This document shows positions 22,401-35,397 of a stretch of DNA of 54,958 bases, piece after piece. Under the pieces are notes generated by a model that worked only from the letters and a program-made list of their open reading frames with translations, was not told the origin of the DNA and ran no database searches. The position numbers and the translations under genes were made by a program. Each line of letters starts with the position of its first letter. The stretch's first letter is position 1. Origin of the DNA: Lobulomyces angularis (Eukaryota; Chytridiomycota; Chytridiomycetes; Lobulomycetales; Lobulomycetaceae). Location: assembly GCA_027604685.1 (NCBI GenBank), contig JADHYX010000030.1, forward strand, positions 9,897 through 64,854, given 5' to 3'.

Positions 22401-25400
22401 TAACAGATATTATATGGTTTGCATTGAAACTTTCTCTGCTGCTTATTTTTTTTTAATTATAAATAAAAGCTTACCAAGTCTAATGAATGGGATTTAAATG
22501 ATTCTAAAAATTGGAGTTCAATAATTGTCAAAAAAAATATTTTATCGGAAGATAAATATCAAATTGGTTTAACCAAAATTTTTTTTCGGGCTGGTCAGGT
22601 ATTTTCAATAATTTTTAATAGCAAATTAAAAAATTTTCCTTCTTTTTCAAATAATATTAATAAAAAGTTAGCATACCTAGAAAAACTTCGAACAGAAAAA
22701 CTGAGATGTATATTCGACTTATTTCAAAAAAATGTAAAAAGATACAGGGAGAGGAAAAAGTACTTGGAAATAAAGTCTAGCGTACTTACAATTCAACGAG
22801 GTTAACTTTTTTTATCTTGATAGATTAAGTTTTTTTCGTAAATTAATCCTTATTATGATATTCTTAGTTTTTCGAGGATGGGTCGCAAGAAAATTTGTTC
22901 AAACTTTACGAAGGAATGTCGCTGCAACTAAAATACAAAAAGTTGTTAGAGGTTACCTAGCCAGGAAGGACTACAAGAAGAAGCGCGATGCAGTTATTAA
23001 AATACAATCAGGTACTATTTATATAGAAGTTCAATGATACTGATATTCGATTTAACATTATAAAATTAGGAATTAAAATGTTTTTGGCGGTTCGCAGATA
23101 CAAAAATAGAGTTAGGGAAATTGCAGCAAAAAAAATACAACTTTGTTTCAGAAGAAAAATTCTTAGATTGTGGTTAAAATCAAGAATTAAGAAAATTGTT
23201 ACAATACAAAATTTATGGAGGAAAAAGAAAGCTAGGAGAGAATTAATTGAATTAAGAAAAGCTGCCAGAGACGTAGGAAAAGTCAAAGAGAAGTATTTTG
23301 CTTTAGAAAATAAGTTAATAGAATTATCCCAAGCTGTTAAGACTCGAGATGAAGAAAAACTAATTTTGCTGGAAAAAATTGAAAAATTGGAAAAACTAGC
23401 TGAAAAATGGAAAGGGATTGCAAAGAACTTAGAGTCCAGATCAAAAAGTGTTAACGAATATTTAGATGAGGCGAAAAGCTCGACCAAAGCTACCTTTAAA
23501 GATGTAGAACTTGAACGAAGAGCTTCTGAAAAAGAAAAAAATAGTCTTAATTATTCATTAAAAAAAAAAGATGAGGAGATTGAAAATTTAACTGCAGAAT
23601 TAAAGTTAGTAAAGGACTGGAATAGAAATTTAAAGGAGAGAGTATTAAATGCTTCAAATGTTAACGGTTCTGAGGAAATAATGATGTTAAGAAAAGAGGT
23701 TGCCTATTACAAATCTCAATTGAGTGAACAATCTAGTGAAAGTTTAAGGCTGAGAAGTAATTCTGTTTTAAGATCTCGTAGTAGAAATAGAACTCCCACC
23801 AATATGTCTCCAACCCCTGACAATTCATTTGTTGAAGAATCTAAAGGAACAAAGTTGTCTACCCCTCCTAACTCATTCACAAGAAAAACAACTAAAGTGA
23901 AGAGAAAAGGCTCGAAACTAAGTCATGAATCAAAATTTAAAACTGCCCCTTTGCAAAATGGTACGCCCAGTTATGAGCAACTGAATAGTGAGGTAATTTA
24001 TTTAACTTCAATTTTTTTTTCTAATGAACTTGATCCAGAAACTCTTACATGTTTTGAAAAGCACGGAGTTAAAACTGGAATTAAGTCAAAATTTAATATT
24101 AGATTTGACATTACCTAACTTCGAAAGTAATTTATCAATGAAAGAAATTTTTTTCCCTTCTCATATATTGGGTCAAGGTAAGCTTGCTTAAAATAAGTTA
24201 TATTTTGATAAAAAATATGAAAAAAAAGTGCTTGAAAAATTATTTCAAAATAAATTATACCCAACTGCCCAAGACTTAATGGAAGGTTTAATGCATTCTG
24301 TTGATTTCATAACCCAGGTAATTTGTGGGTTTCTCTTAACTAAATGAAATTTTATTGAAAAAGTCTTTTTCTGATGATTGTCTCTCTTGTTTTTGGCTTT
24401 CAAACATTTTTGAATTTTTATCTGTCATAAAGTTTATTGAAGAAAAAGAGCAGTTGCGTTATAATAGAGGTAGGAATCCAAATTTTTGTTTTTCTTTTAT
24501 TTAAGTATTTTAATAGGTCTATCGGAAAGTCCTACCACCCAATCCTCATTGTATGGCTCAGAATCATTGGATTGTTTAAGAACTATACGAAACAATTTTG
24601 AAAATTTGGTCAATAAGATCTTTAATGGTTGGACAAGTAAACTATATAAAGCCTTTATAATCTTAGTGGAACCGTGTATTATTGAATGTGAATCACTTCC
24701 AGAGTACGTGTCAAATGGAAAATCTAGTTTTTGGAGCAATTGGGGAGGTAATAATTATATTAAAATTTTTAGTCTAAATTGCACTTTTAGGGAAAACCAA
24801 AAGGGACTTTAAGGAATTGATTGATCACTTTAAGGAATTAAATAGAATGATGGATGGATATTATTTAGACCAATATTTAAAAAACGATATCCTAACCTTA
24901 CTTTTAACATTAATTGGTTCAGAAGGATTTAATATTTTATTGACAAAAAAAAATTTTTTTTCTTTTAGAAGAGGTATGGTTAAAAAAACTTGAATTTATT
25001 TTTTTTTTCCTTTTATTTTTTGTAGGTTATCAAATTTTATATAATGTCACGAGATTGAAAGAATTCTTAGCTGCAATTGAAATAAATTCCAATTTGAAAC
25101 AATTTGTGATGTTGCAGGAAGCTTCTAAATTATTAAGTTTATTAGATGGCATAGGTATTTAATACAATTTATTTATAGCAATCTAAATAGAATAAAATAC
25201 AAAGATGAAGATGGTGCGGAAATGGTGTTTGACCTATGTCCAAATTTAAATAAAACACAGGTTATGAAACTACTTTCTAATTACGCGCCAGAAGAGTTTG
25301 ACAATCAAGTTTGTTTTCATTCAATCTTGCATATAACTTACCTTTATTACTTAGGAAAGATTTTTTGAATTTTTTAAAGCTGTAGAGTATTTAGATTTTA

Positions 25401-25598
25401 ATGATGACAATGATACTGCTCTTTTGCTATCATGTGAATTGAGTGAGTTTACATTACCAGATGTTGAAGCTGTTGAGCAAGGTATAAAAAAAAAAAATTT
25501 TATTATTAAATTCCTTTTCAATTACTAAAGTTTATGCGTTCATCCCTTCATGGATGGATGTGCCTAACATTGGTTTGGCTTTGGGTTTTCGTATCTGA
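19479..25598 (+). CDS. Class V myosin heavy chain
   Basis: 28 exons give 1565 aa; all 27 junctions are phase-consistent. First exons: 19479-19505, 19556-19800, 19859-20021, 20086-20317; the large coiled-coil exon is 23070-23992; the last are 25355-25481 and 25531-25598. An SH3-like N-terminus ('[14 protein letters not shown]') precedes the motor: P-loop GESGAGKT at residues 171-178, switch I 'NDNSSRFGK' at about 230-238, switch II 'DIYGFE' at 459-464, relay '[15 protein letters not shown]', and '[10 protein letters not shown]' near the converter. Six IQ motifs follow (about 785-935, the first degenerate), then a short coiled coil (about 945-1080), a Ser/Arg linker, and a C-terminal dilute cargo-binding domain (about 1150-1565) ending '[18 protein letters not shown]'. 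It carries organelles along actin. The coiled coil is short compared with animal myosin Va. Confidence 0.95.
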
Positions 25599-25979
25599 AA
25601 CTTGTACATATGAGAATTTGTTAAGGAGTAGTTAGTTTTTTTATCTTTTTTTTTTGTTATATAGAACAGCTTATAGATTAACTATTAATAGCAGGAAATT
25701 GTTGATGTAATATATTATTCCAAATCCAAATATTTATAACCTATCTAACTTGGGTAAGGTACTGTGAAAATTTCTAAAATTAGATTACTATATATGTTAA
25801 ACCTGAAAATTCATTCAGAACTGGAAAGCAAATGAATAGTTTCAATGGATAAAACTTAAATTCAAAACGACGTTTAGATTAAAAAATAAAAAAAAAAATT
25901 TTTCTTTTGAGAAAAAAAGTATAACATCATGGAATATATAAAATTTCAAAAAATATGAATTTAAGATGAAACTTGGGAT
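25599..25979. other. Convergent 3' spacer
   Basis: 381 bp of AT-rich sequence between the 3' ends of myosin V (+) and the Smr-domain gene (-). No ORF, RNA or repeat worth noting. Confidence 0.5.
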
Positions 25980-27628
25980 TCATTTCAAATAAACCACCAA
26001 AACACCACCGTTAGTGTCATTTTTCATAGTACCTTCCTTAACTTCAAATCCGTTCTCTATTAATCCATTAGTAACAACAGGTTTAAGTTTATTTTTTCGT
26101 GTAGAATGATGACCTGTTCCAGTTATGATAAAAATTTTCTCCTTTGTGGAAGTTTTTTTTTTACTCTTTAAATAATCCAATTTTTTTAAGCATAAGTCTA
26201 ATGCTTCGTCTGGGTGTAACGCATGCAAGTCTATTAAACTTTTCTTTAATCCTTTATTTCTTAATTCAAAGGTCTTTTCAGCAGCATCCCTAAAAAGTTA
26301 GTATAAACTAGGTTTAAACTTACCGATGTAGCGAATGCATCTGTTGATTTAGCATTTGAGCTTCCTGGGATAATTTTTTTGCCAAAATATGTTGGTGATT
26401 CTTGAAAGCTGCTTCTGCACTAATAAAAAAATAATTAATTAATAAAAAGTAAAATTTTACATACCGATTGAAAAGCTCATTTCTCCGCACTGCTAGGACA
26501 GCAGCATCTTTTCGATACTTTTCATACAACTGGGAAGCTTCTTTACCAGTGCTTACCCAATCGATATAAACTCTCTCTTTCCTCTTTTCAGGTTTCGAAT
26601 ATTTTTCTATAGCACATGCCTCAGGTATTTTATAGGAATCTACTTTAGGTTGATATGGCACAGAATCCTGAGCAAATGCACTGGTAAGAAAAAAAAAAAA
26701 TAATAAGTTATATAAAGCAATACCCAATTCAGTATTATTTTTTGTTTATTTTTCTTTTTTCCGACTTTTTTTACAATGATATCTTCTACAACTGTGATAT
26801 TTTTGTCCTTAACTCTACCAACATTAACTGCAACTCCCACACTTTTATTTGCACTTGAAAGGGAAGGAAATACTTGATCATTAGGGAAAAAGTTCACTGG
26901 TGCCTCATGCACTTGAGTTGGAGCTGAACACTCTGCACCTAATTCTAAGGCTAATGAATTACCAAATTGTTGGTGTATAAATTCACATTCATGTCCCTTT
27001 AAGCAGTTTCCCCTAAAATCAAACAGTAATGTTTTATTTACCAAGTTTATAAAAATCCAAATAATATATCTACCTAACCCAGTACTTGCATAAAAAATTA
27101 CCTGTGTCATGCGAAAACCAGCAATCGGACCTTGCACAATGACCATTAAGAAAATGCCTACAAACAGTTTTTTTTTTTTCAGTTGCTTCATTGTTTGTGT
27201 CAACTTTTTGATTATCATTTGAAGTTGAGTAATTAAGATTATTGGCTAAGTTGTGAATGACATCTAAGGTTTTTGAAATATCAAAATTATGATCTTCGAA
27301 GATCTGGTACAACTCTATGGATGAAGGTAAAAATATATTAAAAAAAAAGTATGATTACCTTCTTCTCTAAAATACGGAAATAAAAGTAATAAAATTTGCA
27401 TGGGACTAATGTCATCCTAAATAGATTGACGAATAAAAAAAAAAATTTAGTAATGTTACTAACTCTTTCATCATCAAAGGTCTCTAAAATTGAGAGTAAA
27501 ATCTCTTCTTCCTCCTTCTCGTAAGAATAGTATGGCAATTGTTGAGAATATGTATTTGCTAACAAATTTTCTTCACAGCTGTAAATTTCATTGGATGTAT
27601 AAAAATTATCATTGTGATTTTCATCCAT
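25980..27628 (-). CDS. CUE-like / double CCCH zinc finger / DUF1771 / Smr-domain protein
   Basis: Seven exons: 27628-27464, 27416-27359, 27314-27074, 27012-26724, 26667-26465, 26419-26324, 26289-25980; 453 aa. Residues about 56-100 look like a CUE-type ubiquitin-binding helix bundle ('ISPMQILLLLFPYFREEELY'). Two CCCH fingers follow: C-x7-C-x4-C-x3-H ('CRHFLNGHC..') and C-x7-C-x5-C-x3-H ('CKYWVRGNC..'). After a linker come DUF1771 ('ASQLYEKYRKDAAVLAVRRN' onward) and the Smr domain with 'LDLHALHPDEAL' and 'TGTGHHS'. Smr domains with DUF1771 act as RNA endonucleases in mRNA quality control at stalled ribosomes (Cue2/N4BP2 family knowledge). The combination of CUE, RNA-binding fingers and Smr fits such a role. 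The start is the first in-frame ATG. Confidence 0.85.
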
Positions 27629-27762
27629 TCTTTCGTGGTGTAACAAAAATACACAAACTTAAATTTAATTGAATTATTAAAAATAAATAGATACATTTAT
27701 TAACTTATAATTATTATAGAAAAAAGACAAACAACCAACTCATAATACAAATTATTAATAAC

Positions 27763-29441
<1,679 letters not shown>

Positions 29442-29826
29442 ATTTTTGACTTAATTAGCTACAGGTGTTTTTTTAACTATCTAAATTCCTTTTGGTTACA
29501 CAGTAGTAGAATAGATCTGAGTTTGAAATAGCTTTATGGTAGCGAAATATTCATCTATTAATTAGAATTTTTCTTGATTTCTTTGCGTAAAACAACAGCA
29601 ATTTTAAATTTAAATGCTGACTTAACAGAATTTTTTTGAATGCACCATTTTATAAAAATTTATTTTTGTTTAAAATGTGTAAAGATTTTTATTGTATGAA
29701 TTATAAAGGAGAACATAAAATTTTACAAGTTATTACAATAAAATCACACACAAAAAAAGAGCTATTTTAAAATAAAAAACAGAAAATTTAAAAGACTTAA
29801 ATCATCAGAATCATTATTCAAAAAAG
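29442..29826. other. Spacer upstream of RVB1
   Basis: 385 bp between the 3' end of the HERP-like gene and the RVB1 start, both on the minus strand. AT-rich; contains the RVB1 promoter. No other feature seen. Confidence 0.5.
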
Positions 29827-31010
29827 TTAAGGTATCAAACTGCTAACAAACGTAAAAATAAAGCTCCTCACTTTTCCTAAAAATGTTAATTGTCGTTCAT
29901 TGTTGATAAAAGGAGCTAAAAAATTAAAATAAAAAAAGTTAAGGCAGTATGTTCAATTTTTAACAATACCATCATTATTTCCCCGTGGGTTATTTGCTAC
30001 ACCATTGTCATTATTAACAGGAACTCCAATTCTTCTCAAAGGCAAAATTGGAATCCATCTTGTTTGAACCAGAAAAATTATTAATGCGCTAACGTACAAA
30101 ACTATGACTCTAAAATAACTAGCATTTTGACTGAATATGTATACTAAAAAACTTAACTTCATCAATAACCATAAAGGATTTTGAGGTTGATTTCTTTCAT
30201 TATCACCAAATTCATCATCAATTGGTGGAGGTACCACAACAGGTGGGGGTTGGTTCCTTACTTCAGGTTGTGGAGGATTATTATCTACTATAGGAATTTG
30301 TTGTTGAAGTAGGTTTTGATTTGAAAATTGACTAAATTGTTGCTGAATAAAGGAGGATTGATTGGATTGACTAGATTGTTGCTGATTATACTGAGGCGGT
30401 ATCTGCATTAAATAAGGCATACCACTTCAAAAAAATTCAATTTTTAATATATTCTGCTGTTTCATTAATAAACTTACTTTATTATCACCATTTGATAAGG
30501 ATAATGAAACTGAAATTGTTGTAAAAAAGGATTAAAGCTAGGTGTGGTGTTAACGAATTGCTGTTGTTGATTCAGGGTAGTATTTTGTGTAGTAGCGTTC
30601 CCAACGGTTTCCTTTTCACCACTGCTTTCTTTATGGTTGGCTGAATTTTCTTTACCTTTAATGGAAGCCCCAGGTACATTAGAAACAGAAAAATATGGTT
30701 CATTTTTAATCACTAAATGAAAAGTGGGGTTCATGCCTTCTTCTATCTATAACAATTTTCAGAAATGAAATTTAAGTTTTGTTTAACAAAAAAAAAAACT
30801 CACTTTATTAGATAACAAATCTTTTAACAGTAATTCGTCATTTAAAAGTTTCCCTTGAAAAATTAGTCTTTGATTCGCGACCAATGGGTTATTGGGAAAA
30901 GTGAGCTGTATTTTTAATTTCAGGTTGTACACCTGTGCTTCCTTGGGAACTGCAATTTGATAATCGCCAGGAGTTGAAAAAGATTTTAAGTTTATTGTAT
31001 ATTCCTCCAT
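29827..31010 (-). CDS. HERP/Usa1-like ER membrane ubiquitin-domain protein
   Basis: Four exons: 31010-30804, 30746-30478, 30424-29970, 29915-29827; 339 aa. Residues about 4-85 are a ubiquitin-like domain ('EAQVYNLKLKIQLTFPNNPL', 'NQRLIFQGKLLND'). A Gln/Asn/Pro-rich middle follows, then two hydrophobic segments ('LLMKLSFLVYIFSQ' and 'VIVLYVSALIIFLVQ', about 245-285). After a polar stretch, the final exon encodes 'LGKVRSFIFTFVSSLIP'. This is the layout of HERPUD1, which organises the HRD1 ERAD ligase. Without the last intron (29969-29916) the frame ends at a TGA at 29953; the spliced version restores a HERP-like 'F.SL.P' terminus and is preferred. The HERP call is from layout and short motifs. 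Confidence 0.75.
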
Positions 31011-31476
31011 AATGTTTTAAATGTAAATTGTTGTTTTATATTTGCTCTTCAAAATAAGCCAAGCCTCTGATTTTTAAAAATTTGTTGGCATGGCAATATA
31101 GGTTTTTATGTTTTGTAACCATAATTTGTATTCTTTATCTCCATCATTCAAAAACCTAGTGAGATTGAAATACATTGCTAAGAGCCTGAGCTTTCCAGCC
31201 AAAGTAATTTTATCATTAACATTTCCTTTGCCATTTTACTTTCTATTTGAAAATTTAAAATAAATCCCATATAAAATTTAGTTTTTACAGATATATATTT
31301 ATTATTAAAAAGTTAAAAAAATTTTGTTACAGATTAAAATAATATTTTTTATTTTAGAAAAAAAAACTAAATCATTTTTTTAAGTAACAAAAAAGAGAAA
31401 CCGAAAAGTGTATCAGAAAAAGAAAATATAGGTAGGTACAAAATTATTGTAAATAAAATTGAAAAAATTGAATTTT
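31011..31476. other. Spacer, nothing recognised
   Basis: 466 bp of AT-rich DNA between the HERP-like start and the 3' end of the next minus-strand gene. No ORF with support, no RNA gene seen. Confidence 0.5.
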
Positions 31477-34400
31477 TCAAATAATTGAGTTCAAATTTAT
31501 CATTGCTGGGATCAAATCAACCTTAGTAATTTCTTCCATGAGAATAAATAAACCTTGATTAAAAAAGTCTTCATTTTCGCAAATATTAACCCAATGAAAT
31601 TTATTTGACTGTTGAGCCTCTTCATTGCTTTCTTTCGTACTTTTTATAACTTCATTAAAAACTTCTTTTATTTTACATTTTTCCATTACGCTAAATTTGT
31701 TTATTATTTTTTCACCATTGATTTCCTAATAAAATTAATTAAGCATTGATTTTTATTCAATAGAAGTAAAAATTTTTTTATTTTTCACCGAGTCGAAAAT
31801 TGAAATCAAGGATCCAAAAATTTTGAACTTATGACTGCTTTCTTGTTTTGACTGGTTTAATTCAAGTATCGAAATTAACGCCTTCAAATTAAAGTTTTCT
31901 ATTAAGCAGTCGTTAGAATTTATGCTGTAGAAGATTTTTGAACAAAATTTAGCCTCCCTTTGTAAAAACTTTCAAAGAAATTAAGGTTTATATAATTTCA
32001 AAAACTTTACCAATAAAATAAAATCAAAAAATCCGCTTGTATTCCACCGCAAATCCTTACATTCTGTTGTATAATAATTCGCCCAAAAGTCATAAATACA
32101 AGTAGTAATGAATTCGTTTGACTTTTGATTTAAAATAAAAGAAGCTATTTTTTTTTTTTTCAATCTTTTTTGTGTTTCATTATTTTTTACCCGCAATGGG
32201 GTCAAGTTCCCCAAGAAAATCAACTAATATTTTCATACAATCCACAATACATGTTAAAACAATACCTTGACTCTCAGTACCAAATGGATTCTATAGTTGA
32301 AAGAGAAATTTGTTTCGTTTTTACCATATATACCTTTAATGTATCAAATACAACAGCCCGTAAAGAATTAAAAATCTCCATAAAGTACTCAATGTTTTTA
32401 TTTTTAATAAAATTGAGTAAACTATTGTTTTCCTTTAAAGCAGAAGCTTTTAAAATTTTATTTAGCACAAAAGAATTCAATTTCCATTCTGTTTTTAAAT
32501 TTTTTGACAAGTCATATATTATCTTTTCGATTTGCAAATAATTCTTGACTTGTTTCTATTTATTTTTTTGTAAGGCAATTTTGTTGAAATCTTTATTTAC
32601 TTTTTCCAGTAACTCATCTTCGACGAGTAGACACAGTAACATTCCAGCAGCAACCTTAATTTGAGGAAAAAGAGCAGAATGATATTCCAAAACAAAAAAA
32701 CTTTTGTGCAAAGTTTCTGTAAACATAGAATTTTTTGATGTAGCTTTTAAAACTAAAAAGAAAATTATTTAGCTCTAAATTAAATTTAATTCACCCATTT
32801 CCTTTCCCTCTTCAACAGAGCTATAAATATTGAAAAAGTTAAGCATTCCCAATACAGAATTAAACGCTTTTTCAACTTCATCTGCCACTAAATCACCATC
32901 CAAAATTAATTGCAACTTTCTTAAAAAAAATAAACAAAAATAAATTAAGAAGGTTCACCTCATCATTAATTTCAGTAGAAAACTTAAATCCAGCTTAAGC
33001 TCAGAAGAAAAAAATTGAAAAAGAGTTTTTTTTTCTGCATTAAAGATTTTGTCCATAAAATTGCCTTTTAAAAATTCCACTAATAATAAATTAACAATTT
33101 TCCAGTCTATCAAATAATTATAAAATTCCAATATTCCTAAATTATTATACCCGAATCGTTTTCAATGAAGCTAATCCAAATTTTGCACAAGCCGAGCAAG
33201 AGTGGTACTCTAAAAGTTTCATCCGCGTAATTCTTATTCGATATCATTTTTGAGAATAATTTAAAATAGAACATTTTGATATTGCCATTTGAATGGGAGG
33301 AGCTAAAAGTGCTCTAAGGTAATAAACATTTTAAAAAAACAACATTGTTAAGTCTTTAAATAAAAAAGCAAAAATGTTACCAAAATATTGTCTATTGCAC
33401 CGGAGTATGTAATTGTTACATTAACAATGTTATTTAATATACAATCTAATCCATCATCTTCATTTGTCTTCATTAATAATTCAATCCATTCTACTGTCTA
33501 GCAAAAATTTAGCTGAAGTAACAGGTGTCATTTAAATATACCATTAGATTTGAAATCGACTTAAAACTCCAACTTTTTTCGGAGCATTTCCAAATTGAAA
33601 ATAAACTTGCCTCTGGTTGAAAGGTAGTTAAATGCTTCACTTTTGTAGTATGCTCCAATTCACTTAATATTTTTGAATAAGTCATAGGTCTGAATTCTAT
33701 TATTGAATGCAGAAAATAAAAGTTAAAGCAATAAATTTTAATAAAACTAAACAAACCAAGTTTATTAAAAATTTTTTCTTCGAAACTGACATACAAGTGC
33801 AAGAGATAAAGTACTACTTCATAATCCAAGTTAACAAATTCATTTCCAAGGATGAATTCCGTTAATATAGCATAGATCTGACTTTCAGTGTAAAAGGAAT
33901 TTATTCTTAGTAGTACGTAAAAGAAGTAAAAAAATTAAATAAAGGGGCGCGGGTGATTGCATGTACCTTTCTTGAAAAAACACTTCGTCGCAGAATAAAA
34001 AGGAAACGGATAATGATATAACAGTGGAATAAAATTTTTTTTGATTTGGATTGTTTTCACTATCCACCATGGTACAAGTTTTGTATTCTAGATTACTATT
34101 TTGCAAGATCTTTAAATAATTTACATTAAAGTTTTCTAGTAAAAAAAATTTTGAATGTAAATAACAATTTTGATCGACAAATGTACCTGTGTAGTATGAC
34201 AAAACAGCACAATCAAAAGATTCTGAACTAAATATAGATAAGATTCTAAAAACCTCCCATAAAAAGGCATCATAAATACTAAATTTCCAAGATAAAAAAT
34301 TCACTATTCCACCTCCATTATCCGTCATAGATTCGTCTTCTTGATGAAATATTATTTCTTCCTCCATTTCTTTTCCAGCTTCAGCTTGTTTTCTTATCAA

Positions 34401-35238
34401 AGCCAAATGTATTATTGAGTGGGAAACTAGAATTAAAAATCTGTTCAGTGCTTTAAAATATTGAAAATCCTCACAGAAGTTCAAACAGAAATTTTTTATG
34501 ACTGCAGTACAACAAGCAGAATCTTTTTGTGGCTGTAAGAAGCTTACTAATAACTTAAAACACCAACGAATATTATCTTCATTGAAAGTGTTTTTCATCT
34601 TATTGTAAATTAAGAAAAATTTATTTTTTTATAAATAAATTGTAAATATTAACAAAAAAAAGCAATAGGAATGTAACGAAAAAATAATATACCAATGGAA
34701 ACAAAAGTTTTTCAAAGTAATCAATAACTAGCTCCTCAACTAAACATTTCAATTTGAATTGGATTAAATCTTCTTCATCCAACTCCGCAATTAATTCAGC
34801 AATGGATAAGTAACACAGCAAACCTCATAAAAATTGTTAAAATTTATAATCAATGTTTCATGTTTTTCAGAAAAGTTTCTTTTTTTAAACAAAAATGAAA
34901 TGATTAGATTAATTACTTTTGTCAGAAAATTTCAAGTAAGAAATTTTAAAAAAAAAAGTTGAAATGCAGTCTTGGAGTTCTTCATGATATTTTAGCTCGG
35001 AAAACATTAACTTCATTAAAATTCTAACATTTTCATCAATTTGAGTAACATTCAAAAATATATAGTTAACGGAATTGAATAAATTGTGATGCTTTTTTGA
35101 TTGATTAAACAAAATTGTTGCTTCCTCAGTTGTAAACAATTTTGTTTCAATGTCACTACGTTCTAGTTGGCATAAAATACACTTTAGTATTGGACAGAAA
35201 ACTGCTGCTATGTTCGAATTATCGCTATCAGTAAACAT
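31477..35238 (-). CDS. Unidentified 949-aa helical (HEAT/ARM-like) protein
   Basis: Seventeen exons: 35238-34917, 34823-34693, 34598-34187, 34135-33967, 33881-33757, 33696-33542, 33497-33381, 33313-33151, 33106-32959, 32919-32795, 32752-32601, 32543-32334, 32290-32266, 32223-32191, 32144-32011, 31968-31789, 31725-31477. The chain is phase-consistent and exactly divisible by three, good evidence of a real gene. The product is rich in Leu/Ile/Phe/Asn amphipathic helices spaced as in alpha-solenoids ('RILMKLMFSELKYHEELQD', 'DYEVVLYLLHLYVSFEEKIF', 'VPLLLGLCKIWISFIEND'). There is an acidic loop around residue 200 and no membrane segment. Size and helicity would suit a karyopherin, nucleoporin or similar scaffold, but I found no diagnostic motif and assign no function. 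ATG 35238 is the first Met; the frame is open slightly upstream. Confidence 0.7.
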
Positions 35239-35397
35239 TGTAATAGTGTTTTTAATTGATCTACAAAAAAATTTTTTTTTTGTGATCAGAATCCATTAAT
35301 ATTTTAAATCAAATTTAAAAATTAACAATAAATAAAGTTTAAAACTATCTATTAATTAAATATGAAATTTATTTTTACTAGAATATATTATTTATTC

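Noticed and set aside
29953..29970. TGA as the true end of the HERP-like protein
   Set aside because: A good GT donor just before it, an AG acceptor at 29916-29917 and a further in-phase HERP-like C-terminal exon make the spliced end more likely.
32170..32541. 123-codon plus-strand ORF
   Set aside because: Antisense to phase-consistent exons of the 949-aa protein; no ATG-domain support.
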